Below are positions 33,885 through 44,330 of a stretch of DNA of 64,000 nt, one piece after another. Under the pieces are notes generated by a model. That model had not been told where the DNA came from. It did no database searches and was given only the letters and a program-made list of their open reading frames with translations. Source of the DNA: Forficula auricularia (taxonomy: Eukaryota > Arthropoda > Insecta > Dermaptera > Forficulidae); assembly GCA_024734495.1 (NCBI GenBank), contig JALMQS010000225.1, positions 6,237,425 through 6,301,424 on the forward strand. The letters are read 5' to 3'. The translations under genes and the position numbers were made by a program. Positions within the stretch are counted from its first letter, which is position 1, and every line of letters starts with the position of its first letter.

Positions 33885-34870
33885 ATTTAAAGGGATTTTT
33901 CTGGGGAAAGATACATCACTTGATGAGTACTGCTCAGTTTGTCTGTATAAACATTAATATAAGTATAGTTCGGCTCTCTCAGCCACCCGCTCTGAATCTA
34001 AATTAATTTGTTCTGAAGCTGAAAGTGTGAAAGATGTGTAAATAAATTTGTCTAATGCTCTTTTGTCTTTGTAAGAGGCGGCCCGCTCCTCGGAGGCCCA
34101 ATAAACAAAATTATTAGTATAAATAAAAATATAGTATAAATATAGTTTATTGTTAGAGTTCGTGGCTGTGATGAAACTGTACTAGATAAAGGAGGAAATA
34201 TAGTTTAAGTAAAAAAAATAATAATAAATAATAATAAAAAGAGTTTGATAAGGATGGAGAAAGGTGTAAATGACTTTACATTTTCATAATTTTTTCGAGT
34301 TGAAAATGATTTAATAAAAAGCTTGTAAATAAAACAAATATTTTTAAAATAATCTTTGAAGTCTGGTAGGTAAACAAAAAGCTGTCTTACGATTTTAAAG
34401 GTTTTTGGTAGGTTTTTATTAGTTCTTTTTTGTCTCTTTTGGGGAGATGGGTTTGTTAACTCTTCGTTCCATTAAGAGATAGGAAAAATAAGGGTTGGTT
34501 TTGAAATTAGGCTGGAATAAGGAAATCTCTGAGTTGCTAAGGTAAATATTTTGTTTATTTAAATTTTTTTTTAGTTAATATGGTTGAAAGGAGTAGTCAA
34601 GCCAGGGTTGGGACTAGAAGTATAGGTGTTGGAACCAGAGATAGGTTTTGTTATGAGGATGATTCAGATAGTTATTTAGATTATAAGGATTTAAGGAAGA
34701 ATTATATTAATTTAAGTAGCTCTGGGTCCTACAATTTAGTTAATTCAGATATTAATGTAGGTTTGAATTCATTTGTATGATATCTGGCATTGATTTGTGG
34801 AACAGTCTGACTATTACTAATTGGGATTATAGTCATCTGCCCCTATGATTAAATCAATTATAAATTTTGT
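33885..34870. other. Intergenic DNA
   Basis: GTTAGAGTTCGTGGCTGTGA at 34155 is an isolated fragment of the left end of the elements at 58870 and 60974. A 66-residue frame at 34580-34780 (acidic, Ser/Tyr/Asn-rich) has no recognised domain. Confidence 0.4.
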
Positions 34871-34877
34871 CAAGTCC

Positions 34878-35180
34878 TAAGGGGCCGTCCATAAATTACG
34901 TCACACAGTAAGGGGGAGGAGCATCTCAGATTTGTGTTAAAATGTGACAGGGGGGCCCGGGGATCTTAAAAATCGTGATGTCACAAAAGTCAAATTAAAT
35001 TTTTTTTTTAATTTTTAAATATATTATTTAGATTTTAGGTAATTATTATTCCAACCTGAAAATGTTGGTAAAATAAATCTAGACAAAAAATTCTAAGCAA
35101 ACAATTTTTAGCAAAAACTTAAATTTTCTACAATTATTAAATTATAGGGTATAAAAGTGATAGTGTGACGTCGCAATACA
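34878..35180 (+). repeat. Insect CGTCCATAAATTACGTCACAC repeat
   Basis: The opening GGCCGTCCATAAATTACGTC plus GGGGGAGGAGC and a later GTGATGTCACAAAAGTC belong to a widespread arthropod repeat; GTGTGACGTCGC near 35164 looks like the degraded opposite end. Confidence 0.55.
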
Positions 35181-35194
35181 GGAGGGAGGGGTAA

Positions 35195-35265
35195 AGGTGT
35201 GTGAAAGATGGAGGCGAGAAGGGAGTTCCAGCCCCTAGAAGTCATAGGGATAAACGAGTTAGCGA
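35195..35265 (-). pseudogene. CR1/Jockey-type LINE fragment
   Basis: Minus-strand translation ANSFIPMTSRGWNSLLASIF matches the MTSRNWNSLPAS block of the copies at 43908 and 45945. Only about 70 bp are recognisable. Confidence 0.5.
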
Positions 35266-35269
35266 ATTC

Positions 35270-36071
35270 CTTTTTTCAATTTGTATTTATTTTAAAGGTA
35301 AAGAGGTATTGAGGGTTGGAAATGATACATTTTCAACATTTGAATCTCTATAATAAAAAAATATTTCTTAATGGACAATTATGTTGTTGTTTTTTTTATT
35401 ATTATTAATTTTGTGTTTGTTTATTTATATTTTATAAATGAAATTTGCGTGATATTTTTTTTTATTGGTATTTTTCGTGTAAAACAACAATATAGAAAAT
35501 ACTATATTTCTATTTTTTTGCTCACTGACGATAAAATTCTAACGACTAATAGCAGCGAGGTAATTTACTTATGTCATTTCTCACTTGAAGCAGGAGTTTG
35601 AAAATATTTTCAATATGTCAGGTAGGTTAGATTAAAAACATGTAGCCTTTAGTCATTAATTTACTGATTTTAATTGATCATTCGATGAGACGCCATGAGT
35701 GCATTAGAGCTTTTTTTGAAAATTAATTTATGATAAACTTTCAGAATGATTAAGAAATTTATCAAAGCTTTTTTCAAGGAGTTGGATATATTTATACTAA
35801 TTATTTAAAATGCACTTTTTGATTATAAAATTTGTTTCTATAAATTATTCAAGTAAAATTGAACATTTACTGTCACATAAATGATTATTTCGTAACATCT
35901 TTATGACTTTTTCTTTCATAAAGTTAATTCTTTAATTTTTAACTTTTTAGGTAAATGTTCATTATAAGTATAGAGTCTTGGGCTTGTGTGGTCGCCTTCG
36001 CCTTCGGCTAGCCAGGTTGGTTTCCTCTGCTTGCTGGCTCGAGCAGCTGACATTTCCAACATCCAAACAAC
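35270..36071 (+). promoter_or_regulatory. Upstream region and probable 5' UTR of the carrier gene
   Basis: The stretch is AT-rich until about 35950, where TTTTTAACTTTTTAG resembles a splice acceptor. It is followed by a more GC-rich 100 bp (GCCTTCGCCTTCGGC, CTCGAGCAGCTGAC) up to the ATG. A 5' UTR intron ending at 35950 is plausible but unproved. No TATA or initiator element is assigned. Confidence 0.35.
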
Positions 36072-36971
36072 ATGTCACAACAGAATATACCCAATTATTT
36101 AAACTTCTTCTTTGGAGGATCCGCTGGAATGGCAGCGACATGTGTAGTCCAACCTTTAGATTTAATAAAAAATCGAATGCAATTGAGCGGAGTTGGAAGC
36201 AGCCAAAAACAGCACAAATCTAGTATTCATTTAATTATACAAATTGTCAAAAAAGAAGGATTTTTTGAACTTTATAATGGACTTTCGGCTGGAATATTAA
36301 GACAAGCTACCTACACTACAACAAGACTTGGAGTCTATCAATATCTCGACAAAACATTTTCAAGTGCGGATAATCCACCATCGTTTTTACAAAAAGTTGG
36401 AATGGGTATCACGGCAGGAGCTTTTGGTGCATTTGTTGGAACACCTGCTGAAGTTGCTTTAATTCGAATGACAGCTGATGGTCAAAAGCCTCTAGAGGAA
36501 AAACGCAACTACAAAAATGTTTTTGATGCTCTGTTTCGAATTTTCCGAGAGGAAAGACTTGCTGGGCTTTGGCGAGGTACAATACCTACCATGGGACGAG
36601 CTATGGTCGTTAATGCAGCACAACTTGCTTCTTACTTTCAAGTGAAACAATTTTTACTTTCAACCGAATATTTCAACGATAATATTATGTGCCATTTTAC
36701 CAGTAGTATGATATCTGGTTTTATTACAACTGTTGCATCGATGCCTGTGGATATAGCAAAGACCAGAATCCAAAATATGGTAACGATTGATGGTCGACCG
36801 GAATTCAGAGGATCATTTGATGTATTAGCCAAAGTAGTAAACAAAGAAGGTGTTTTCGCCCTGTGGAAAGGATTCACTCCATATTTTATGAGAATAGGAC
36901 CACATACTATATTAACATTAGTGTTCCTTGAACAATTCAAAGCAGCTTATGCAAGAAATTTTCTTGAATAA
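36072..36971 (+). CDS. Mitochondrial 2-oxoglutarate/malate carrier (SLC25A11-like)
   Basis: This encodes a complete 299-residue mitochondrial carrier, the usual length for the family. Three repeats of about 100 residues each carry the signature: QPLDLIKNRMQ (residues 27-37), TPAEVALIRM (124-133) and MPVDIAKTRIQ (224-234). The second repeat's PAEVALIRMTADG wording is characteristic of the oxoglutarate carrier, which exchanges 2-oxoglutarate for malate across the inner membrane in the malate-aspartate shuttle. Six membrane helices are expected. The ATG at 36072 (AACATGTC) precedes a normal short N-terminus. The frame has no intron. No poly(A) tail or direct repeats mark it as a retrocopy, and it has no stops or frameshifts, so it is likely functional. 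Downstream lie ATTAAA words and then a mobile element at 37158. A paralogous dicarboxylate carrier is less likely. Confidence 0.93.
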   Translation: MSQQNIPNYLNFFFGGSAGMAATCVVQPLDLIKNRMQLSGVGSSQKQHKSSIHLIIQIVKKEGFFELYNGLSAGILRQATYTTTRLGVYQYLDKTFSSADNPPSFLQKVGMGITAGAFGAFVGTPAEVALIRMTADGQKPLEEKRNYKNVFDALFRIFREERLAGLWRGTIPTMGRAMVVNAAQLASYFQVKQFLLSTEYFNDNIMCHFTSSMISGFITTVASMPVDIAKTRIQNMVTIDGRPEFRGSFDVLAKVVNKEGVFALWKGFTPYFMRIGPHTILTLVFLEQFKAAYARNFLE

Positions 36972-37157
36972 CTATAAAAACATTTTATATCTAAATTCAC
37001 AGTATAAAATGCGTAATATCTATCTACTCTTATTAAACGAGCAAAAATTATTTGTATATATTATATATATAGGTATATTTATATATTTATTTGTATTTTT
37101 TTTTTTTTTTTTTTTGGAATCGGCTTTAACGATTTTGATTAAACAAACTTTTTAACA
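36972..37157 (+). other. Probable 3' UTR and AT-rich spacer
   Basis: Possible polyadenylation signals are ATTAAA at 37031 and 37139. A poly-T tract lies at about 37097-37116. The mobile element begins at 37158. Confidence 0.4.
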
Positions 37158-37795
37158 AGATGTAACAAATCAGAGGAAAAAAGGCAACAATTAAACACCG
37201 TGTTAAATCATACGACCAATTGCAACGGTGTTATATAATAAATAAATGTATTCATATTATTGTCTATGTGTGTTCTAATTAGCAAGAAAAAATTGAATGA
37301 CGAAGTGTTTTAAAAATTTGATCAAGGTAATTATATTATACGAGCTTTTCGTGCGTGCCTTCGGCACGCCCTCGAAGCTCGGCACTCCGGGCTGGTGCCC
37401 TGGTGGGCAGCGTCTAGGTCCAAAAATTGTATTCCTCTTAAAAAACCACACTCCAAATGTATACCCGTAAACTACCGAAAATACATCGTCTCTTTAAAAG
37501 TTTCGGCTCTTTAATTTTTGAGTGGAGAGGGGGGGAGGAATAATTATCAATATATTTAATGTTTCTTAATTTAAAATGAATTGGAGTCTTTCATTTCAAA
37601 ATTCGAGTCCAAATTACAATTATATTTCAAATTTGCCTCGTTAATTAATAAATATTTAATGTTTCTTAATTTAAAATCTATTGGTGTTTTTTCATTTTCA
37701 TTCGAGTTCAAATGAATACAATATTATCTCGACACAAAGTCTAAATCAAAAATATATAGTTTTAGTAACAGAAATCAAGTTATAAATATTAATGT

Positions 37796-37862
37796 TGCAT
37801 TGGTGTAATGGCTAGAGCTGATGCCCTTAGTTCAAGAGTTCGTCGGTTCGATTCCTAGGCAA
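37796..37862 (+). repeat. tRNA-like SINE head inside the 935-bp element
   Basis: TTGCATTGGTGTAATGGCTA (A-box region) and CGGTTCGATTCCTAGGC (B box) are spaced as in tRNAs. The acceptor arm does not close properly, so a functional tRNA is not claimed. Confidence 0.55.
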
Positions 37863-37994
37863 GAGGGTAATTTTTTTAAAGAAAATTCTCTCAGCGTTGT
37901 TACAAATTAATCTAGGCTCTTATATATAGTATTATGTCTGGGTTGATTTTAATGATTGAGAGTGATTTATTTGTATTTATTTTTTGTATAGTCC

Positions 37995-38026
37995 CTGATG
38001 AAGCCACAATAAATTGGCGAAACGTT
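37995..38026 (+). ncRNA. Hammerhead-like core without a visible stem I
   Basis: CTGATGA, extra A, stem II GCCA...TGGC, GAAA, ACGT and position T follow the same plan as the other motifs. The flanks do not give a convincing stem I. The 3' end overlaps the terminal repeat. Confidence 0.4.
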
Positions 38027-38092
38027 GCAATTGGTCGTATGATTTAACACGGTGTTTAATTGTTTCCTTTTTTCCTCTGATTTGTTACATCT

Positions 38093-39760
38093 AATACTGA
38101 TAATGGAACTGAACAATAATAATGATTTATTAACAAGTTTTGAGGATAAGAAAACGTTCTGGCTAGATCTCTACCTTGGCAAAATTCATCTTAATTGACT
38201 TTTTTTAATGAAAGTAATTATTGACAGGTGAAAATGCGAATGAAATGTATAATTAAATATTTTTCAATTTCCTTTTAATAATAATTACTTGTTTTTTTTT
38301 AATTTTAAAACCAACTAATAGTTTATAACAAATATTATTATATACCTATTATAATTAGGAAATTTAATTAATTGGAGAGATTTTTTATTGTCGAGTAAAT
38401 TATTAATTCATTAAAAATAATATTAAATATATTACTTTTAACTAGAGCAAAAAATTACCGAGCAAAGCTCGGTGTTCCAGAAGGTACTATATATTTATAA
38501 AAAAGTTTCATTTAGCTGATTTTTCTCTATTGGATTGTTTATAAAATACCATATTTTTATGAATAAAGCTTATTTATATATTCATTTATCTAAATATTGT
38601 TAAATTTTAAAAATTTTATATTTTTTACTATTTTTATCTCATTTTAAATATTACCTATATTTTTTTATAATTTTTGGCGACCAAAAATAAAAACAAAATA
38701 ATAATTAAAATGTCATTATAATTATAGTCATTGTTCGCCTTTATGATTTCTATTAACAGTATTAGATTCTAATCAAATGTGATTCTTCAGTGATTCATAA
38801 TAATTAATAAGGTAATTAACAAAGTTAGATAAGTTGCCACAAAACTAAATGTACACGCGAGTCAAATCCATTAATTAAGAATTAAATGTAATTAATAAAT
38901 TTAGTAAAAAATTAAATTCACTAAGCCCTTTGAAATCTGCAGTGAATTCATTATTTCTATTAAGCTATTATTATTCTATTAAAGTCTCTAGTCCCTTGTA
39001 TAATTTAATTATCTATTGGGGAAAGGATTGGATTAAAGAGATTTTAGTTAATACCTATAATTTATTAGAAATTATAATTAAAACAGATTTTCAAAATAGA
39101 TGTAGGTAAATCTCAAGGAAAATTTAGTAGTATCATTTTAGAAATTTCGAGTAAGGTCTTATTATGATCAAAGATAATGTTTGAAGGCTGAGACTAAGTA
39201 AATGACTCCAAATAACCAGAGATCAGTAAAATTACTTAATCTATGATTCGTATTATGTTTTTTGCACGAACCATAATGAGAATCAAACCAAATGAATAAT
39301 TATGTCAAATAAATTTTTTTGGCATACTTAGGTTGAATTATTTCTTATAATAAATATAGTTTGGTATATACAATATATATCAAATAGCGATAGTCCAAGG
39401 GAAACTGATTAAGTCGTTAGATCAAATGTGTCAATCAGTAAATAATTCTATAATTTTAATTTAATTTATTAGAAGGAAAAATTAATACTAAATGTACCTA
39501 TAAATATTTGAAATACTGAAAGAAGAGCGGTGCTGCAAAATTGTGTCATTCAATAGCATTACTAATTTACCACATCCCGTTGTCACCCTATGCTAGTAAG
39601 TGAGCCTTATATTTTGAAAAGTCAATGAAAATACAATATCGAAAAAGAATTTGGGGGGGGTTTTGTTTTTGTCCAAAATTTACGGCACTGACTGTATTTC
39701 AAGTTCTGAAAAATTTAAGCCCTTATAATAGGTTCCTATACAATACACACAGATACTGTA
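38093..39760. other. AT-rich intergenic DNA
   Basis: At 38455, TTACCGAGCAAAGCTCGGTG is a hairpin-ended word found at the ends of several insect repeats. No gene is seen. Confidence 0.45.
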
Positions 39761-40044
39761 TATAGTGTGCAGGCCCGAATTAAGCCATGTAGAGGCCCCT
39801 AGGTAATTCAAGTCTCGGAGCCCCTCTCCCCTTATGTAAGTATATAGGTCTCTAGGTAGGTAAGTAGCATTTAAACCTTATAAAAACACCAAATTGTAAT
39901 ATCTCGATACTAATAAATGAATGTCATTTATTAAAACAAAAATATTTTAGGTAATATTATGTTATTCAATTCATGTAGTAAAAAAATAATTATTGATTGG
40001 AAACTATACAAATAGTCAATCATATTTATAAAACGTTAACTTTC

Positions 40045-40170
40045 CTCGGTTTTTTTTATGTGAATTCTTTCAATATATCTTGAAAGTCGATTTTCTCCAA
40101 AATATCATATTCAATAACCATTAATGAAAGTGCATTTAAACGTTTTTGAACCATTGATGACCGAGTTTTT
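40045..40170 (-). pseudogene. hAT transposase C-terminal remnant
   Basis: Minus-strand translation gives SSMVQKRLNALSLMVIEYDI, LEKIDFQDILKEFT and, past a stop, KKPRKV. That is the hAT dimerisation region of ZMYM1-like transposases (usual form RLSGLALMSI...FASKKPRKL). Everything upstream is missing. Confidence 0.7.
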
Positions 40171-40211
40171 TTATAAGTTTCAATTAATTTTCTCACGGGT
40201 TGGGGCCCCAT

Positions 40212-40912
40212 AATAGTCGGAGAGCTGGTGACAAATTTTGACTACGGATTCGATACAACTAGAAATAATTCGTAATAGTACCGTCTATGATAGTTGTATA
40301 GGGAATGGCCAGTTTGGCTGGCTGTAGCAGGTGGACTAGGTACTGCGCAAGGTGAGAGTTAGGTAAAAAATATGTGTTAAAAATATTATTGATTCACAAT
40401 GAAATTATAAAAATTATAATTTATAATCAATTATACACATACTATATTCACCCCAGACCATTTGAGTGGGGTGACGTGGAATCAGACTGACCCATGGAAT
40501 GTTCTTTATCGCGTCTGGCAGTTTTTTAACACCACCCGAACAGTCTGGCTTTTGGAATTATTATTAAAAAATTTTACTTAACACGCTATTAAAATTTCAG
40601 CATGCATCAAAAATATTTTTCTTTCATATTGTGTAAATACTCATTGGGGTAGTCTGGTTCCACGTCATCCCATTCAAATGGTCTGGGCTGAAAATATTAT
40701 GTTTATTATATAATTGAGTATAAATTATAATTTTTATAATTTAATTGTGAATCAATAATATTTTTTACCTAACTCTCAGCTTGCGCAGTACCTGGTCCAC
40801 CTGCTATAGCCAGCCAGACTGCCCATTTCCTATGCAAGTATCATAGACGGTACTATTACGCATTATTGCTAGTTGTATCAAATCCGTAGTCAAAATTTGT
40901 CACCAGTTCTTG
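40212..40912. repeat. Large foldback, about 270-bp arms
   Basis: Arms of about 270 bp (40212-40480; 40645-40912) pair with scattered mismatches: AGCTGGTGACAAATTTTGAC pairs with GTCAAAATTTGTCACCAG, and CACCCCAGACCATTTGAGTG pairs with the complementary run near 40675. The centre is about 165 bp. No coding capacity. It may be an insertion in, or part of, the surrounding hAT. Confidence 0.75.
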
Positions 40913-40962
40913 GAGTATAAGCGTCATGGTGCCCATAGGCAGTAGCCTACAATGGCTATTGG

Positions 40963-41379
40963 ATAATCCAGCCCAGATAGTCTATACTACAAGCGGCCTT
41001 CGAGTCAAATGCTCATCCCCACCCATGCAAACATTCTCGAACACATTCATTGAACCATTAATAGGGGAACCTCTTATCAGCGCCTAATACACGTTGTCCG
41101 TGTGTCGCAGTGTGGATGACGAAGTATGCTCTTTATTTAATTAATTCTTGTCCATCTTGATGATTCTGCGCTACATCTTAAATATAGAGTATTTCTTAGT
41201 GAATTTAGTTTTATTAATCATTAATTTTTACTCTTACTAAAAAATCAAAATCACATGTTTAATTCAGTCTTCTTCTTCATTTAAACTCGTAGAAGATTTC
41301 TGACAAACTCGACATGAAATTACAATCGTCTATGAATGCTTTTTAAATGTTTTATGTAACAGTTCGGCTGAGGATACGA
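40963..41379. other. Intergenic DNA
   Basis: No gene or repeat is recognised. Confidence 0.4.
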
Positions 41380-41391
41380 GTAATATATACT

Positions 41392-41563
41392 TAAATTGAA
41401 AGTTTTTTTGCCGAGGTTAGTAGAATTTTTATATATTGAAGGAGTCAATAAAAGCATGTGTCTTCTGATGGAATTATAAATTTTATTTATAACGAAACTA
41501 TAGTTTCGTTATAAATAAAATTTATAATTCCAGCAGAAAACACACTCTTTTATTATCTCCTTC
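41392..41563. mobile_element. Collapsed snapback element of the 9785 family
   Basis: AGTAATATATAC (41380-41391) and AGTAATATTTAC (41564-41575) form a 12-bp duplication with one difference. The element has the fixed GAAAGTTTTTTTGCCGAGG end, ATTGAAGGAGTC, and a short palindrome ACGAAACTATAGTTTCGT at its tip, where the hammerhead core has been lost. Confidence 0.75.
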
Positions 41564-41575
41564 AGTAATATTTAC

Positions 41576-43080
41576 TGTTAACTAGCAGAACAAATAAGGC
41601 TTTTGATTTTATTTCATTTTAACAGCCTTTCTCAAACTTTTTTCTTCGAAGGCCTATTTATACTCTTAAAAATTTTTGAGGACCTCGATAAGAAATAATC
41701 CGCTTGTATTTTTTCTAAACTTGAGAGGTTCTATTGGAACAGGTGTTTTCATTATGCAAAGGTTATAAGAATTCATCCTTTCTTAAATAATGACTTCAAA
41801 TTAAATAAGTTATTACACTAAAGTTTATTAATTTTTAAAAAATCATGAACATGGAATTCCAAGATAAAAAACTATTTCAAATTTTAATAATACTTTAAGA
41901 TGAGTAAGATTTTTATATTTTGCGCCTGGTGATGCAACCAGAAGTATAGATTGTTCTTTTGAATGCATATCCTAATCGTATGCAGGCGGCGCTGAATCTT
42001 TCTTTTCAAATACTTCTACTAAATACTTGAAGGGATCCTATAAAATATCCTTTGGTGAGCTTTATGACTCCGCGTATAGAAACTCAATGTATAAATAAGT
42101 CAAGACTGATTTTGTAATTAATTTTTTTTTAATAAAATTGTTTATTTATCAAATTTAAAAATTTACATATTTTTTATTACACTTTGCGCGCCGAGTCGAT
42201 AGTTCCTACCCATGACCATATTTACAACAATATCTTTATTATTTCAATTTGTGGGGAAAATTTTGATAAAAACTCACATCTTGATTTTGTTGATTGTAAT
42301 GTTCATTTCAGAAAGGTTAATGTTTGGAAAAATTTTATTAAGATAATGTTGTGTCTCAACATCCTTGATTAGCTGAGGGCCAAACATTCTTCCATACTCT
42401 TTTCAAATATTTCTCGGTTATCTCATTCCAGGAAAGATTGATGTTGTCTACACGTCTACAGCATCCATGATATTGTATCTTCTTCATCGGTTATATATAT
42501 CAATGGACGGAATGTACGTTGGAGATAATAAGCTTTAAAATTTGATATTATGCCGTTGGATTAACCAAGTGGTATTTGCCGGCAGAAAATCGCGTAATAG
42601 TGAAACGGCGTAAAGCGGGGTCTTACTGTATATTTTGCATATTTTTACCATCATTTGAGGTTTAGAGATCGAATTTTTAACAAACCTTAGATGAATTATA
42701 AGAATATAATTGTAAAAAATTTTGAAACAAAATGCAAGTAGAAATTTTATTTCATTCATTTTGTAACTTAATAACGAAAAATTCCATATTTTTGTATAAA
42801 AAGATTAAGTGACATGAAAATTCTAATTATACTTGAACTACTTTTATTCAACTATCTTAATCCAATAATGAGATATTGATTTTTATTGAACGATCTCAAA
42901 AATACAGCGAGACGGAGGATATTTATTCGTGGGAACCCATTTGTTTATTTTCATGGCCGGAATTAGTTTCTGAAGTCTGGCTGTTATAACCTTAGGTAAC
43001 ACCCTGTACAAATCAGCATACTTATGTATAGACTTTTAATATATAAAATTTACCACATTCTCATTCGGGAGTTAAAAATG
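41576..43080. other. Intergenic DNA
   Basis: CAGCCTTTCTCAAACTTTTT at 41622 and AGGTAACACCCTGTAC at 42994 look like isolated transposon ends; partners were not found. No gene. Confidence 0.4.
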
Positions 43081-43084
43081 TAAA

Positions 43085-43440
43085 AATGCTTTGGTTCAGA
43101 CCTAACAAAAGATTCGAATTTCAATATCTCCTTACCATCCTCTTTCGCCCCAATACGCTTATTTTGTGGAGTTTATTTTAGCAGCAATTTTACATTATTT
43201 GAAAGAGTTAGTGTAATAAATTTGGCCCAGATCGAACAAAAAGTTTAGAATTTCAATATTTTACCCACTCTTTCGCCCCCAGGGGTTTATTTTAAGGAGT
43301 TTATTTTTGCATAAAGAAATTCACATTATTTTATAAAATAAGTGTACTAAACTTGGCCAAGAACGAAAAAAGCGTTTACAATTTGAATATTTAGCCACCT
43401 TTATCGCACGGGTTTGTTATATAGAAAATAATATATAGGA
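43085..43440. repeat. Degenerate tandem modules, about 120-125 bp
   Basis: Three modules repeat the order AATTTCAATAT, CTCTTTCGCCCC, GAGTTTATTTT, ACATTATTT, TGTAATAAATTTGGCC with many substitutions. Modules of this kind occur inside mariner-type MITEs. Confidence 0.5.
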
Positions 43441-43845
43441 GTAATAGATTTCTCTAATCCATTTTCCAATTTATGTGTACTGAATTTCAGCCTTCTAGAT
43501 ATTCGCGAAGTAATCAAAAAACTTTTTTTTTTTATTTAGAAAGAACCGTGTTTGGTGGCCTTATTTTATTTTAATTGAATTGGCTAAGGGGCCAGTTTTG
43601 CTTCTATATATGTTAAATGAAGGCAGAACGAAAGACAGTATTTGAAATTGTTCAGTTGGAATAACTTGTTTTACCAGTGTAATGATTCCTAATATAAAAC
43701 GTCTGCTGTAGATAAATTTTGTTTTTGCGTGTTTTTGTGACTTGGGTGAGTAGTATATAATTCTCATTTCCACCCTTTAAAAATTTATTATAAAAGTTAA
43801 AACAGAAATTTAAAACATGCAATAATCTTTTCCAGTTGACGTGCA

Positions 43846-43880
43846 CTGATGAAGAGCAGCGGTATAGCGCTTGAAACGTT
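43846..43880 (+). ncRNA. Weak hammerhead-like motif
   Basis: CTGATGA, a mismatched AAGAGC...GCGCTT stem II, GAAA, ACGT and position T. No supporting stem I was found. Confidence 0.3.
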
Positions 43881-43907
43881 GTAAAATATCGATTATGTTT
43901 TTTTTTT

Positions 43908-44245
43908 TTAATGTAATCGAATGCAAGAAGGGGTGCGCCAGTAAAGATGTAGCCCCTATGGATCTCGAAAGACCCTTGCATTACCAAAGAGAAGGGAAAG
44001 TTGATTAAGTGAGAGGGTGTAGACGTGAGGTGTCTATGCACCCTGGTTTTGAAGGTTTGAAGATCATAGGTGCTGGGAAAGATAGAGGCTGGGAGAGAGT
44101 TCCAGTTCCTTGAAGTCATGGGGATATATGTAATCGCGAATGAAGTGGTCCGGCACTTTTCCAATTTGACCGCAAAAGAGTGTTGGGAGTCGGCAAAAAC
44201 GTGTGCTGCGTGCAAAGCATGTCTGCCCAAAATAAAGTATCAAAT
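43908..44245 (-). pseudogene. CR1/Jockey-type LINE ORF2 3' end
   Basis: Minus-strand frame (192 codons from 44230) contains FAVKLEKCRTTSFAITYIP, MTSRNWNSLPASIFPSTY and LQTFKTRVHRHL, the C-terminal block of CR1/Jockey-type proteins. The protein part ends at about 43990; TGCATTCGATTACATT at 43908-43925 is shared with the 45945 copy and marks the common 3' end. The rest of the frame is read-through. Confidence 0.75.
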
Positions 44246-44330
44246 AGAAGTTGACTTTTATTTCAACTTTTTATTTTCCCATAACTGGCCACTTAGCCAA
44301 TTCAATTAAAAAAAAAAAAAAAAAAAAAAA

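Larger units (their letters stand above)
37158..38092. mobile_element. 935-bp element with 70-bp terminal inverted repeats
   Basis: Ends 37158-37227 and 38023-38092 are near-identical reverse complements (AGATGTAACAAATCAGAGG outermost; one mismatch noted). Inside are a GC-rich hairpin (GCGTGCCTTCGGCACGC, 37354-37370), a tRNA-like head at 37796-37862 and a hammerhead-like core abutting the right terminal repeat. No direct flanking duplication was identified, and the class is unknown. Confidence 0.75.
39770..40962. mobile_element. Decayed hAT element (CAGGCCCGAATTAAGCC end)
   Basis: The left end CAGGCCCGAATTAAGCC and TGTAGAGGCCCC is typical of hATs. A weak inverted counterpart (AATGGCTATTGG, AATCCAGCCCAG) ends near 40962, flanked by ATAGTCTA against ATAGTGTG on the left (39762-39769), matching at 5 of 8. 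A transposase C-terminus lies at 40045-40170, and a large foldback fills the rest. The right boundary is uncertain. Confidence 0.55.
43564..44310. mobile_element. Composite flanked by 30-bp inverted repeats
   Basis: AATTGAATTGGCTAAGGGGC at 43571 and its complement GGCCACTTAGCCAATTCAAT near 44288 bound a segment holding a LINE 3' end (43908-44245) and a hammerhead-like core. A poly-A run follows at 44309-44330. Confidence 0.55.

Noticed and set aside
36638..36940. 100-residue minus-strand frame
   Set aside because: It lies entirely antisense to the carrier gene and has no motif of its own.
37796..37862. Possible functional tRNA gene
   Set aside because: A- and B-box words are present but the acceptor and anticodon arms do not close into a cloverleaf; treated as a SINE head. 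The same applies to 26370-26460, 33269 and 54163.
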